Assembly (NCBI RefSeq): GCF_014207745.1
Contig: NZ_JACHJB010000001.1
Span: forward strand, 1,736,001 to 1,800,000
Direction: 5' to 3'
Length of the DNA stretch: 64,000 nt
DNA from: Nonomuraea muscovyensis
GTDB lineage: Bacteria > Actinomycetota > Actinomycetes > Streptosporangiales > Streptosporangiaceae
Below are positions 50,867 to 61,413 of the stretch, piece by piece. The translations under genes were made by a program, and so were the position numbers. Under the pieces are notes generated by a model. That model did not search any database. It was not told where the DNA came from and saw only the letters and a list, made by a program, of their open reading frames with translations. The stretch's first letter is position 1. The number at the start of each line of letters is the position of its first letter.

Positions 50867-52096
50867 TCAGTCGTCGATGGCCTGGTAGACGGTGGTCCAG
50901 AAGTCGTTCATCAGGTGGGCCGGGTTGGGCACCGTGTAGCCGAGCTGGCAGAGCAGGATGCCGGTGAGCTGGTTGGCAGGGTCGGAGTAGGCGGAGGTGC
51001 CGCTGCCGCCGTCCCAGCCGAACTGGCCGATGGGGGCGTAGTCGCCGCGGTAGGTGCGCACCGCCATGCCCAGGCCCCAGCCGCCCTGCTGGCCCTGGCC
51101 GAAGGAGATGTGCACGGCGCTGGTGGCCAGGGCGGTGCGGGCGGCATTCTGCTCCGGGGTGAGCCGGTTGGTGGTCATCAGCTCCACGGCCGGCCGGGAC
51201 AGGATGCGCCGGCCGTTGTGGGTGCCGCCGTTGAGCAGCATCCGGAAGTAGGCGTGGTAGTCGTCGGCGGTCGAGACCAGGCCGCCACCGCCGCCCTGGA
51301 ACGCCGGCGGCTTGCTCCAGCGACCGCCCTCGGGCTGGTCCCAGGCGAGGAACTCGCCCGTGGCCGGGTCGGGGGCGTAGAGGGTGGGCAGCCGGTCGAG
51401 CTGGTCGGCGGGCACGTGGAAGCCGGTGTCGGTCATGCCGAGCGGCTCGAAGATGCGCTCGCGCAGGAAGTCCTCGAACGACTGGCCGGTAACCCGGGAG
51501 ACGAGCACGCCGACCAGGTCGCTGCTGATCTGGTACTGCCACTGCTCGCCGGGCTGGTGCATCAGCGGCAGCTCGCCGAGGCGGCGCATCCACTCGTCCT
51601 GCTCGGGGACCTCGGTCGGCAGGTTCGGGGTCAGCCCCCGCTCGAAGATGGCGTTCAGGATCGGGGTGCCCAGCGCGGTCATGTCCATGCCGAGGCCGAA
51701 GGTGGAGGTCAGCACGTCCCGGACGGTGATCGGGCGGCGGGCCGGCACGGTGTCGTCCAGCTCGGCGTCGATGCGGGTGAGCACCTGGCGGCCGGCCAGC
51801 TCGGGCAGCCACGGGTCGACCACGTCGTCCAGCCGCAGCCGGCACTCGTCCAGCAGCACCATCGCGGCGGCGATGGAGACCGGCTTGGAGGTGGAGGCCA
51901 TGCGGAAGATCGTGTCCCGCTGCATCGGCGCGCCACCGTCGTGCTGCATCGTGCCGAGCGTTTCGACGTGGGTCTGGCCGCCGCGGCTGACCAGGGCCAC
52001 CAGGCCGGGGATCTTCCCGGAGTCGACGTGCCGTGCCAGCACCTCACGCAGCCTGCGCAGACCCGGCTCGGAAAAGCCGTTCCTCCCGATTGCCAT
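50867..52096 (-). CDS. serine hydrolase of the class C beta-lactamase / esterase family
   Basis: 409 residues. The SxxK motif is Ser68-Thr-Ser-Lys71 in FRMASTSKPVSIA. A Tyr block (WQYQISSDLVGVLV) stands where YxN is expected, and the third box region reads FGWDGGSGTSAYSDP. It has no signal peptide, so it is probably a cytoplasmic esterase or transesterase like those in polyketide pathways rather than a true beta-lactamase. AAGGAG lies upstream of the ATG at 52096. Confidence 0.88.
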   Translation of the reverse strand: MAIGRNGFSEPGLRRLREVLARHVDSGKIPGLVALVSRGGQTHVETLGTMQHDGGAPMQRDTIFRMASTSKPVSIAAAMVLLDECRLRLDDVVDPWLPELAGRQVLTRIDAELDDTVPARRPITVRDVLTSTFGLGMDMTALGTPILNAIFERGLTPNLPTEVPEQDEWMRRLGELPLMHQPGEQWQYQISSDLVGVLVSRVTGQSFEDFLRERIFEPLGMTDTGFHVPADQLDRLPTLYAPDPATGEFLAWDQPEGGRWSKPPAFQGGGGGLVSTADDYHAYFRMLLNGGTHNGRRILSRPAVELMTTNRLTPEQNAARTALATSAVHISFGQGQQGGWGLGMAVRTYRGDYAPIGQFGWDGGSGTSAYSDPANQLTGILLCQLGYTVPNPAHLMNDFWTTVYQAIDD

Positions 52097-52226
52097 GATC
52101 CTTGTCTCCTTGTCGTCATGATGGGTCCGCCGGTTCCGATCCGGCGTTCGTGCGTTCACCCTCGCGAAGGGGCCTGACACCAGGCCGTCGCCGCCCTGAC
52201 GCCGCCGTTGACACGGCAGCGCCAGG

Positions 52227-53375
52227 TCAGCGGGCAGCCCGGCCGGGTGAAGGCCGCTCCGCGGCGAAGCCGGGAACGTAGTCCTTGAGCCGCACGAGGT
52301 GCGGGCGGGCCGCCGTCTTCCGGTCGAGCCCCTCCTGCGAAGGCGTGCCCAGGAAGAACTGGTCGGCGCCTTCGCGCCCCATGTGCTGGTGCTCGGCGAC
52401 GAAGCCGCGCATCTCCCGCTCGTAGGCGGCGAATGCCTGCGCGTGGCCGCCGCCGGCGGCCAGCTCGCCGGCCAGGATGTAGGCACCGATCAACGCCTGG
52501 GAGGCGCCGCGACCCGAAGCCGGCGCCGCGCAGTAACCGGCGTCCCCGAGCAGCACCACCCGGCCCGAGAACCAGCGGTCCATCTCGACCTGGGCGTTCG
52601 CCTCGAAGAAGAGATCCTCCGCCCCCCACATCTCCTCCAGCAGGTGCCGTACCAGCCGGCCTTCGCCGGCGAACCGCTCGGCCACGATGCGCTTGTGCTG
52701 CCCGGCGTCATCGCGGCCGTAGGCCAGCGGCCCGGAGGCGAAGCACAGCGCCGCACGCGCTCGGGCGCCGTCGCGGGTGTTGAGCACCCCGGCCGCCTTG
52801 CCCGGTACGCGGTGGACCCGGCCGCCGTCTTCGGCGCCGAGATGGCCGGGTAAGCCGAAGACCGCCGTGTAGAGGCCCAGGTGCCGGACGAAGCGCTCGT
52901 GCGGCCCGAAGGCCAGCGAGCGGGTGCGCGAGTGCAGCCCGTCGGCGCCGGCCACCAGGTCGAAGCGGCGCGGCCGGCCGCGGTCGAAGGTGACCCGCAC
53001 GTCGTCGGCGGTCTGCTCCAGGGTGGCGATCGAGTCGCCGAAAACATACTCGACCTCCCGGCAGGTGGTTTGGTACAGCAGGCCGGCCAGGTCGTCCCTG
53101 AGGATCTCCAGATCGCCCGCGCGGATCGCCACGGGCAGCGCGGCGTACTCGTCGGCCAGCGTCGTATCACCCAGACGCAGGTCCAGCGCTTCGGCCTGCT
53201 CCAGCAGGGCCATCCGGTCCAGCACGTCCAGCGCCTCGCCGCGCAGGCCCGCCGCGTACCCGCCCGGGCGCACCCGCGGGGCGCGCTCCACCACGGTCGG
53301 GGTGAACCCGTGGTGGCGCAGCCAGTACGCCAGGGCGGCCCCGGCGACGCCGGCACCGCAAACAAGGACGTCCAT
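52227..53375 (-). CDS. FAD-dependent monooxygenase
   Basis: 382 residues. GxGxxG is VLVCGAGVAGAALAYWLRHHG, followed by GADGLHSRTR and GDAGYCAAPASGRGASQALI. It resembles TetX/UbiH-type actinomycete hydroxylases of about 380-400 residues. GGGAG precedes the ATG. It is divergent from the LysR gene at 53497, which probably activates it in response to a substrate or product. Confidence 0.88.
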   Translation of the reverse strand: MDVLVCGAGVAGAALAYWLRHHGFTPTVVERAPRVRPGGYAAGLRGEALDVLDRMALLEQAEALDLRLGDTTLADEYAALPVAIRAGDLEILRDDLAGLLYQTTCREVEYVFGDSIATLEQTADDVRVTFDRGRPRRFDLVAGADGLHSRTRSLAFGPHERFVRHLGLYTAVFGLPGHLGAEDGGRVHRVPGKAAGVLNTRDGARARAALCFASGPLAYGRDDAGQHKRIVAERFAGEGRLVRHLLEEMWGAEDLFFEANAQVEMDRWFSGRVVLLGDAGYCAAPASGRGASQALIGAYILAGELAAGGGHAQAFAAYEREMRGFVAEHQHMGREGADQFFLGTPSQEGLDRKTAARPHLVRLKDYVPGFAAERPSPGRAAR

Positions 53376-53403
53376 CCACGTGCTCCCTCGATCAGCGGCT
53401 AAT

Positions 53404-53427
53404 CGTACGTTTCGAGGATCAAGTACG
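53404..53427. promoter_or_regulatory. probable LysR-binding dyad
   Basis: CGTAC (53404-53408) and GTACG (53423-53427) form an inverted repeat in the 121-bp gap between the divergent FAD monooxygenase and LysR genes. The spacing is close to that of T-N11-A-type LysR sites. Confidence 0.4.
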
Positions 53428-53496
53428 GTGAACACCCGGAACAACGACGAATCCCGAAAGATCACCTTCAGCGGGAGTGAACGGAGCAGGTCAGGC

Positions 53497-54396
53497 GTGG
53501 AACTGCGGGACATCGAGATCTTCCTGACCCTGGCCGAGGAGCTGCACTTCGGCCGGACCGCCACCCGGCTGTGCCTGTCGCCCGCTCGCGTCACCCAGGC
53601 GATCCAGAAGCAGGAACGGCAGGTCGGCGCTCCGCTGTTCGAGCGCAACAACCGCACGGTCCGGCTGACACCGGTCGGGCGCCAGCTCCGGGACGACCTC
53701 CGGCCGCTCTACGCCGGGCTGAAGGACAGTATGGAACGCGCCCAGCTCGCCGGCCAGGGCATCACCGGCACGCTGCGCGTCGGCATGCTGCCGCTCAACG
53801 CCTACGACCTGCGCCCCTACTGGGACATCTTCCGCCTCCGCCACCCGCAGTGGAAGCTGCGCATCCACAGCGCACAGCTGGGCCAAGCCTTTCCCGCGCT
53901 GCGCCGCGGAGACATCGACGTCCTGGTGAGCTGGCTCCCCGTCGACGAACCTGACCTCACCGTGGGGCCGGTCGTGTTCGCCGAGCAGCGCGTGCTCGCC
54001 GTCGCCGCCGACCACCAGCTCGCCCCGCGCGCGTCGGTCTCGCTGGAGATGGTCTCCGACTTCCAGCACCCGCACGCCGACACCGGGCCCGGCTACTGGT
54101 ACGACGCCTACGCCCCGCGCCTCACCCGGCGGGGCCGTCAGATCGAGCGCGGCCCCGTGGTGGGAGACGCGGAAGAGGCCATGACCCTCGCCAGCATGGA
54201 CGGGCTCGTCGTGCTCTTCCCTGCCCACGTCACCCGCTACTGGGCACGGCCAGACATCGCCTACCTGCCGGTCACCGATCTGGAGCCGCTGCCGTACGCG
54301 CTGGTGTGGCGGAGCGAGGCGGAGAGCGAGCCCATCCGGGCCCTGGCCGGGATCATCCGCGACCTGGGCCCTCTCCCGTCGGCCCCTGCCCCTTGA
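53497..54396 (+). CDS. LysR-family transcriptional regulator
   Basis: 299 residues from the GTG at 53497. The winged helix is LRDIEIFLTLAEELHFGRTA then TRLCLSPARVTQAIQKQERQ. The periplasmic-binding-like effector domain begins GTLRVGMLPLNAYDLRPYW. Length is normal for the family. It is divergent from and probably controls the monooxygenase gene at 52227-53375, perhaps with the genes beyond it. Confidence 0.9.
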   Translation: MELRDIEIFLTLAEELHFGRTATRLCLSPARVTQAIQKQERQVGAPLFERNNRTVRLTPVGRQLRDDLRPLYAGLKDSMERAQLAGQGITGTLRVGMLPLNAYDLRPYWDIFRLRHPQWKLRIHSAQLGQAFPALRRGDIDVLVSWLPVDEPDLTVGPVVFAEQRVLAVAADHQLAPRASVSLEMVSDFQHPHADTGPGYWYDAYAPRLTRRGRQIERGPVVGDAEEAMTLASMDGLVVLFPAHVTRYWARPDIAYLPVTDLEPLPYALVWRSEAESEPIRALAGIIRDLGPLPSAPAP

Positions 54397-54688
54397 GGCG
54401 GCGTCTTCGGAGCGGTGCGAACAGCTCGACGAGGTAGGTGCCGTGAGTGGATCACGGGCGGCCTCGATAGCGGACGCCAAGGCCGGGTCTCGGCGGGGCG
54501 CAGCTGAGTGGCGGGTGGAGGCCAGTGATCACCAAGGGTGCCCAGACCATGAACACCATCTTCGGCGACAGCCGACACGGGTAGAGAGTCCGAGTGAGAT
54601 GGCTCCCCGATTGGCTCCCATAGACTCCCAGACAAGCGAAAAGGGGCTCCGGATCAACTCCGAAACCCCTTGTCACCTGCAAATATTC

Positions 54689-54765
54689 TGGTGGAGATGA
54701 GGGGATTCGAACCCCTGACCCCTTCGATGCGAACGAAGTGCGCTACCGGACTGCGCTACATCCCC
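54689..54765 (-). tRNA. tRNA-Ala (anticodon CGC)
   Basis: The minus strand folds as a cloverleaf. The acceptor stem GGGGATG pairs with CATCTCC and includes the G3-U70 pair that identifies alanine tRNAs. The anticodon stem CTTCG/CGAAG holds the loop TTCGCAT, giving anticodon CGC. The T arm contains GGTTCGAATCC. The 3' CCA (54689-54691) is encoded. Confidence 0.95.
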
Positions 54766-54812
54766 AAGACCTCGACCAGATTAGCAAACTCCAAGGGGTC
54801 CTCGCGCCACCC

Positions 54813-55406
54813 TCAGTCCCCCACCGCACGTGCCGGCGGATCCGCGTACTGGTCGAAGAGGACGTCGCCCTGCCGGGCCGCCAGCTCGATGATCTCGGCC
54901 TCCGCCTGTTCGGCGGCGAGGCGGGCGGCGCGGCGCTGTTCGCGGAGGCGGCGGGCGCGGTCGGCGCGGGCCTGGACGGCGCGCTGGCGGCGTTCGCGGT
55001 CCACGTGTACGGCGATGCGCAGGAACGCCAGGTACCCCAGCATGATGACCACGGACGGGGCGACCCCCCACCACGGCATCATCTGGACCGCGGCCGTCAC
55101 GGCCGAGGCGATGACGAGCAGCGCGGTGAAGAACAGCAGCCGGCGGCGGCGGGCGACGATGATGGCGCGGCGGCGGGCGCGGAACTGGCGCGGGTCGACC
55201 CGTTCGCCTTCCGGCAACGGCAGGTCGGTGGCGGGCGGGGCCTCGAGGCGTTCGAGGTCGGGGAGCTGGTGCTCGCCGGTGTAGTACTCCTCGAGCTCGG
55301 CCAGCTCGGCGAGGTTGGTCTTGTCGCGGCGCAGCCACATGGGCACGAGGACGCCGAGCCACATGACGACGATGGCGAGATAGAGGAGGACGCTGCTCAC
55401 GGCCAC
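54813..55406 (-). CDS. GlpR-like membrane protein (gephyrin-like Glp partner)
   Basis: 197 residues. An N-terminal membrane span (VLLYLAIVVMWLGVLVPMWL) precedes a cytoplasmic stretch (TNLAELAELEEYYTGEHQLP), two further spans near 88-105 and 112-130, and a long Arg/Ala-rich C-terminal coiled coil. In Corynebacterium a membrane protein from the galU-moeA-rimJ cluster (GLPR) was reported to bind the gephyrin-like Glp at the division site. The gene order here is the same, so GlpR is proposed from synteny and topology. Confidence 0.6.
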   Translation of the reverse strand: MAVSSVLLYLAIVVMWLGVLVPMWLRRDKTNLAELAELEEYYTGEHQLPDLERLEAPPATDLPLPEGERVDPRQFRARRRAIIVARRRRLLFFTALLVIASAVTAAVQMMPWWGVAPSVVIMLGYLAFLRIAVHVDRERRQRAVQARADRARRLREQRRAARLAAEQAEAEIIELAARQGDVLFDQYADPPARAVGD

Positions 55407-55524
55407 CTCCGGGCACGACGAATACGCCTGTGTGTCGACGGCGTCTTCGATGTGCTCACGTCACGCACCGTAAGACCGCGTGTCACTGATTGACGAGCAT
55501 TCGGTGCGGTGTGTCGCGAGATCG

Positions 55525-56181
55525 TCAAACCTCTTCTACAGGAGACCCCCCGCGAGCGGCTGACTCACGTGCGCGACGCCACTGTACGAGCAGCCCGCCG
55601 GGAACGTCCTCCACGGTCAGCGCGTAGCAGATGTGGTCGCGCCAGGCTCCATCGATGTGAAGTTGACGACGCCGTATGCCTTCTTCCCTGAATCCGAGCT
55701 TCTCAACCACCCTGCGGCTGGCTTGGTTCTCGGGCCGGATGTTGGCCTCCAGCCGGTGCAGCCCGGTGGTGAAGAAGCAGTGGTCGACGGCCATGGCGAG
55801 GGCGGTGGGGGTGATGCCCTGCCCGGCCAGCGCGCCGTCGATCCAGTAGCCCACCTGGGCGGAGCGGGCCGAGCCCCAGACGATGGCGCCGATGGTGAGC
55901 TGCCCGGCGAACCGGCCACTGTGCGTGATCACCCACGGCAGCGCCATGCCCTGCCTCGCCTCGCGGCGCAGGGTGCCGACCATGGAGATGTACGGGCCGA
56001 GCCCGGTGCGGAACAGCGGAGTTTCCGGGTTGCTCGGCTCCCAGGGGCGCAGCCAGTCGGCGTTGCGCAACCGCGTCTCCCGCCACACACGCACATCGGC
56101 CAGCCGGAGTGGGCGCAGGCCCACTGGCCCCTCGTTCAGGGTCGCCGGCCAGCCACGAAGTCGATCCACACCACCCATCAT
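55525..56181 (-). CDS. rimJ: GNAT acetyltransferase, RimJ-like
   Basis: 218 residues. The acetyl-CoA fold includes VGLRPLRLADVRVWRETRL, QVGYWIDGALAGQGITPTAL with the Q/RxxGxG/A-like loop, and HRLEANIRPENQASRRVVEK then LGFREEG, typical of RimJ/RimL N-terminal acetyltransferases. It is part of the conserved block between moeA and the GlpR-like gene. The target protein is unknown. Confidence 0.88.
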   Translation of the reverse strand: MMGGVDRLRGWPATLNEGPVGLRPLRLADVRVWRETRLRNADWLRPWEPSNPETPLFRTGLGPYISMVGTLRREARQGMALPWVITHSGRFAGQLTIGAIVWGSARSAQVGYWIDGALAGQGITPTALAMAVDHCFFTTGLHRLEANIRPENQASRRVVEKLGFREEGIRRRQLHIDGAWRDHICYALTVEDVPGGLLVQWRRARESAARGGSPVEEV

Positions 56182-56208
56182 CCCCCCTTCGGTGCACCAT
56201 CGCCACGG

Positions 56209-56685
56209 TCAGCGCGGGTGGTCGCCCCCGCGGATCTGGTCGACCGCGTGCTTGAGCACGGACACCAGGACGGCGGCGCCGTCGCGTACGCCTCCGGTGG
56301 AGCCGGGCAGGTTGACGATGAGGGTGGAGCCCGCCTGACCGGCGAGGCCGCGGGACAGGATGGAGGTGGGCACCTTGTCGCGGTTCGTCTGCCGGATGGC
56401 CTCTGCGATGCCGGGAATCTCCCGGGTTATCACTCGGGCGGTCATCTCCGGCGTCAGGTCCAGCGGCGTCAGCCCCGTACCCCCGGTCGTCACGATCGCG
56501 TCGTACCCGGCGGCGACACCGTCACGCAGCGCCACCTCTACGGCCTCGCCGTCGGGCACCACCACGGGCCCCTCCACGGCGCAGCCCACGTCCTCCAGCA
56601 GCGAGACCAGCAACGGCCCGGACCTGTCCTCGTACACCCCTGCGGAGGCCCGGTTGGACACCGTCACCACGAGAGCACGGATCAT
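56209..56685 (-). CDS. mog: molybdopterin adenylyltransferase-type protein (MogA/MoaB)
   Basis: 158 residues of the MoCF_biosynth fold: MIRALVVTVSNRASAGVYED, TTGGTGLTPLDLTPE and STLIVNLPGSTGGVRD. It binds molybdopterin and adenylates it before molybdenum insertion by MoeA-type proteins. The ATG overlaps the moaC stop, so mog, moaC and moeA are translated as a coupled set. Confidence 0.92.
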   Translation of the reverse strand: MIRALVVTVSNRASAGVYEDRSGPLLVSLLEDVGCAVEGPVVVPDGEAVEVALRDGVAAGYDAIVTTGGTGLTPLDLTPEMTARVITREIPGIAEAIRQTNRDKVPTSILSRGLAGQAGSTLIVNLPGSTGGVRDGAAVLVSVLKHAVDQIRGGDHPR

Positions 56686-57152
56686 GGCCGCGTCCACACC
56701 CCCGTCTTGCCGCCCGTCTTCTCCTCGACCCGCACGTCGGTGACCACGGCCGCCGGATCCACCGCCTTCACCATGTCGATCAGCGCGAGCGCCGCGACCG
56801 ACACCGCGGTCAGGGCCTCCATCTCGACCCCGGTGCGGTCGGCCGTCTTCACCCTGGCGGTGATCGCGACCCCCCACCCGGTCACCTCCAGCGTGACCTT
56901 GACGCCGTGCAGCGCGATCGGGTGGCAGAGTGGGATCAGGTCGGGTGTCCGTTTCGCGCCCATGATCCCGGCGATCCGGGCCACGCCGAGCGCGTCGCCC
57001 TTGGGCACCTCCCCCGACCTCAGCAGCGCCACTGCCTCACCGGACAGCAGCACCCGCCCGGTCGCCGTGGCCGTACGTGCCCCGACCTCCTTGGCCGAGA
57101 CGTCGACCATGCGCGCCGCGCCCGTCTCGTCCAGGTGCGTGAACTCGCTCAC
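56682..57152 (-). CDS. moaC: cyclic pyranopterin monophosphate synthase MoaC
   Basis: 156 residues from a GTG that overlaps the moeA stop (GTGA). The conserved blocks are FTHLDETGAARMVDVSAKEV, GALGVARIAGIM-like DALGVARIAGIMGAKRT, PLCHPIALHGVKV and VEMEALTAVSVAALALIDMV. It makes cyclic pyranopterin monophosphate, the first pterin intermediate of molybdenum cofactor synthesis. Confidence 0.95.
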   Translation of the reverse strand: MSEFTHLDETGAARMVDVSAKEVGARTATATGRVLLSGEAVALLRSGEVPKGDALGVARIAGIMGAKRTPDLIPLCHPIALHGVKVTLEVTGWGVAITARVKTADRTGVEMEALTAVSVAALALIDMVKAVDPAAVVTDVRVEEKTGGKTGVWTRP

Positions 57153-58322
57153 AGTCTGATCACCTCGACCGCCGTGCCCGACGGCACCTCTGTCACGTCC
57201 TCGGGCACCACGATGAGGGCGTTCGCCGTGGCCAGCGCGGCGAGCTGGTGCGAGCCCTGCCCGTGCACCGGCGTCACCGTGCCGTCGTCGGCCAGCACCC
57301 CGCGAAGGAACGACCGCCGCCCCGCCGGTGAGCGCAGCGCGCCGATGACGTACGCCTCCTCGGTCCGCGGGAAGCCGGCCGGCAGGCCGCGCATCTTCCG
57401 CAGCGCGGGCCGGACGAAGAGCATGAACGACACGAACGACGAGACGGGGTTGCCGGGCAGCGCGAAGATCGGCACCTGGTCCTCCCCCACCACGCCGAAC
57501 CCCTGCGGCATGCCGGGCTGCATGGCGACCTTCTCGAACTGGACCGTGCCGAGCGGCCCGAGCGCCTCCTTGACCGGCTCGTACGCGCCCATCGAGACGC
57601 CCCCGCTGGTGACGACGGCGTCGGCCCGGACGAGCTGGGCGTCGAGCTGGTCGAGGAACGCGGCCGGGTCGTCGTTGACGGTGGTCGCCCGGAACGCCTC
57701 CGCGCCCGTCTCCCTGACGGCGGCGGCCAGCGTGTAACTGTTGGAGTCCCAGATCTGGCCCGGCTGCAGCGGCGTGCCCGGCTCGGCCAGCTCGGCTCCG
57801 GTCGACAGCACCACGACGCGCGGCAGCGGCCGCGCCTTGACCCGCCGGCGGCCCACCCCGGCGATGATGCCGAGCTGGGCGGCGCCGATCACGGTGCCGG
57901 GCTTGAGGACGATCTCGCCGGCCTGCACGTCCTCGCCGGCCCGGCGGATGGCGTTGCCCTCCGGGGCGCTGCGGTCGATGGTGACGGCGACGGTGCCGCC
58001 GTCGGTCCATTCGACCGGGACGACCGTGTCGGCACCGGCCGGCACGGGCGCGCCCGTCATGATCCGTACGGCGTGCCCCTGCCCCACGGCCCGCAGCTCG
58101 CGCGACCCGGCCGCCACGTCGTCGATCACCGGCAGCCTGACCGGCACCCGCTCGATGTCGGCGGCCCGTACGGCATAACCGTCCATCGCCGAGTTGTCGA
58201 ACGGCGGCAGCGGCACCGGGGAGGTCACCTCCTCGGCCAGCGTCGTGCCGAGCGCCCGCTCCAGCTCCAGCTCCAGGGGCGCCAGCGGCCGTACGGTGGC
58301 CAGGATGTCGGCCAGGTGGGCG

Positions 58323-58336
<14 letters not shown>
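57149..58336 (-). CDS. moeA: molybdopterin molybdenumtransferase MoeA / gephyrin-like Glp
   Basis: 395 residues with MoeA domain order: PPFDNSAMDGYAVRAADI, the domain with RIMTGAPVPAGADTVVPVEW, the MogA-like domain (DAVVTSGGVSMGAYEPVKEA, IFALPGNPVSSFVSF) and the C-terminal beta domain ending TEVPSGTAVEVIRL. It inserts molybdate into adenylated molybdopterin. In corynebacteria the copy in this galU cluster (Glp) works in cell division together with GLPR, so this protein may serve division rather than, or besides, cofactor synthesis. It overlaps galU by 14 bp. Confidence 0.92.
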
Positions 58337-59225
<889 letters not shown>

Positions 59226-59237
59226 ACATAGACCCTA

Positions 59238-59819
59238 GTGGAGGACCCTGTGGACAAGCTGAACCTGCGTCGCGAGCTGCTGTCCGCGCGCGCCTCCCTC
59301 ACCCCCGAGCAGCGGCGCGCCAACGCGGTGAAGGTACGCGAAACGCTGCTCGACCAGCCGTGGGTGCAGATGGCGGGGCTCGTCGCGTGCTACTGGTCCA
59401 TCGGCACCGAGCCGGAGACGCACGGGCTGGTGTTCGCGCTGTGGAAGCACGGCGCGACCGTGATCCTGCCCGTCCTGCGCGAGGACAACGACCTCGACTG
59501 GGCGGTCTACGACGGACCCGACACGCTGGCGCCGGGCAGGTTCGGGGTGATGGAGCCGGTCGACACGCGCCGCGGGGTCGACGCGATCCGCACCGCCGCG
59601 CTGGTGATCGTGCCGGCGCTCGCCGTGGACAGGCTGTCAGGGGTACGGCTCGGCCGTGGCGGCGGCTCGTACGACCGCGCCCTGGCCCGGGTCGGCCCCA
59701 ACGTCCCCACGGTCGCACTGCTCCACGACGGCGAGCTGATCCACGGTGTGCCCGCCGAACGCCACGACCAGCGGGTCCGCTGGGCGATCAGCCCCGAGGG
59801 ACTCACTAGTCTTATGTGA
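59238..59819 (+). CDS. 5-formyltetrahydrofolate cyclo-ligase
   Basis: 193 residues from a GTG. The family motifs are KLNLRRELLSARASLTPEQR, ETHGLVFALWKHGATVILPV and the nucleotide loop VRLGRGGGSYDRAL. It converts 5-formyl-THF to 5,10-methenyl-THF with ATP. It faces galU, as in many actinobacteria, and lies 23 bp before the antiporter gene. Confidence 0.93.
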   Translation: MEDPVDKLNLRRELLSARASLTPEQRRANAVKVRETLLDQPWVQMAGLVACYWSIGTEPETHGLVFALWKHGATVILPVLREDNDLDWAVYDGPDTLAPGRFGVMEPVDTRRGVDAIRTAALVIVPALAVDRLSGVRLGRGGGSYDRALARVGPNVPTVALLHDGELIHGVPAERHDQRVRWAISPEGLTSLM

Positions 59820-59842
59820 CCGAACATGCGAGAGGGGGCCAT

Positions 59843-61345
59843 ATGACGCTGGATGTCTGGCTCCTTCTCGGAGCGGCGATCGTCATCGCCGCGATCGCGT
59901 CCGTACGGATCGCGCACCGCAGTGGCCTGCCGAGCCTCCTGTTGTTCCTGGGATTCGGGCTGGCGCTGGGCGACGCGGGGCTGGGCATCCCGTTCAACGA
60001 CCCCGACCTGGCCAAGCAGATCGGCATGATCGCGCTGGCCGTGATCCTGGCCGAAGGTGGTCTGACCACCAACTGGTCCCACGTGCGCCGGTCGGTGCCG
60101 CTGGCGCTGATCCTGGCCACGATCGGCGTCGCGGTCAGCATCCTGGTGATGGCGATGATCGTCCGGGCGCTGCTGGGCGTGGACCTGACCACCGCGCTGA
60201 TCCTCGGCGCGGTGCTGGCGCCCACCGACGCCGCCGCCGTGTTCTCCGTGCTGCGCCGCCTGCCGCTGCCGCCGCGCCTGTCCGGCGCGCTGGAGGCCGA
60301 GTCGGGCTTCAACGACGCCCCCACGGTCATCGCCGTGGTGCTGCTGAGCAGCATGGCGGACGCGCCGTCCCTCGGGACGTTCGTCCTGGACACCACGATC
60401 GAGCTGGTGATCGGCGCGGCCGTCGGCCTCGCCGTCGGGCCCGCCGGCGCGTACGCGCTGCGCCGCGTCGCCCTGCCGGCCTCCGGCCTGTACCCGATCG
60501 CGGTGCTGGCACTGACCTTCGTCTCGTACGGCGGCGCCGTGCTGCTGCACGGCTCGGGCTTCCTGGCGATCTATCTGACGGCACTCATCCTGGGCAACTC
60601 GCGGCTGCCGCACCGGGCCGCCACCCGGGGCTTCGCCGAGGGCGCCGCGTGGTTGTCGCAGATCGGGCTGTTCGTCATGCTGGGGCTGCTCGCCACCCCC
60701 AAGGAGATGGGCTCGGCCATCCTGCCCGGCCTCATCGCGGGAACGGTCCTCGTGCTGATCGCCCGGCCGATTTCGGTGGCGGTCAGCGCGGTGCTGGCCC
60801 GGCTGCTGCGGCTGGCCAGGGTGAGCTGGCGGGAGCAGGCGTTCCTGTCATGGGCGGGGCTGCGCGGCGCGATCCCCATCGTGCTGGCGACGATCCCGTG
60901 GGCGGCGGACGTCGAGGGCTCCAAGCACGTCTTCAACCAGGTCTTCATCATCGTGATCGTCTTCACTCTGCTGCAGGGACCGACGCTGCCGTGGGTGGCC
61001 AGGAAGCTGGGGGTGACGGCGACCGGCGAGGCACACGACCTGGAGGTCGAGGCGGCGCCGCTGGAGGAGCTGCAGGCTGACCTGCTGCAGGTCAAGGTGT
61101 CATCCGGGTCCCAGTTGCACGGAGTGGAGGTCTTCGAGCTGCGGCTGCCGGCGGGTGCGGCGGTGACCCTCGTGGTGCGGGACGGCAAATCGTTCGTGCC
61201 GTCCGGCGACACCCGCATCCGCGCCGACGACCAGCTCCTCGTCGTCACCACCGCCGCCTGTCGCGACCAGGTCGAACGCCGCCTGCGCGCGGTGAGCCGC
61301 CGCGGCAAGCTGGCCGGTTGGTTCGGGGAGCGGGGACTGGAATAG
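59843..61345 (+). CDS. CPA1-type K+/Na+-proton antiporter with TrkA-C domain
   Basis: 500 residues. About twelve membrane spans form the CPA fold, with the ion-binding region GAVLAPTDAAAVFSVLRRLP and EAESGFNDAPTVIAVVLL. After residue 400 a cytoplasmic TrkA-C-like domain follows (SSGSQLHGVEVFELRLPAGA, VPSGDTRIRADDQLLVVTTA). It resembles NhaP2/CvrA exchangers gated by nucleotides or pH. GAGAGGGGG lies upstream of the ATG. Confidence 0.92.
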   Translation: MTLDVWLLLGAAIVIAAIASVRIAHRSGLPSLLLFLGFGLALGDAGLGIPFNDPDLAKQIGMIALAVILAEGGLTTNWSHVRRSVPLALILATIGVAVSILVMAMIVRALLGVDLTTALILGAVLAPTDAAAVFSVLRRLPLPPRLSGALEAESGFNDAPTVIAVVLLSSMADAPSLGTFVLDTTIELVIGAAVGLAVGPAGAYALRRVALPASGLYPIAVLALTFVSYGGAVLLHGSGFLAIYLTALILGNSRLPHRAATRGFAEGAAWLSQIGLFVMLGLLATPKEMGSAILPGLIAGTVLVLIARPISVAVSAVLARLLRLARVSWREQAFLSWAGLRGAIPIVLATIPWAADVEGSKHVFNQVFIIVIVFTLLQGPTLPWVARKLGVTATGEAHDLEVEAAPLEELQADLLQVKVSSGSQLHGVEVFELRLPAGAAVTLVVRDGKSFVPSGDTRIRADDQLLVVTTAACRDQVERRLRAVSRRGKLAGWFGERGLE

Positions 61346-61413
61346 CCGATTGACCGGATCGGTTACCATTGGCAGTCGCATAGCTCGAGTGCCAGAGCCT
61401 GAAGGAGGAGCGC

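Noticed and set aside
59248..59256. TGTGGACAA as a DnaA box at the cyclo-ligase start
   Set aside because: It encodes part of the N-terminus, is single, and matches by chance at a plausible rate.
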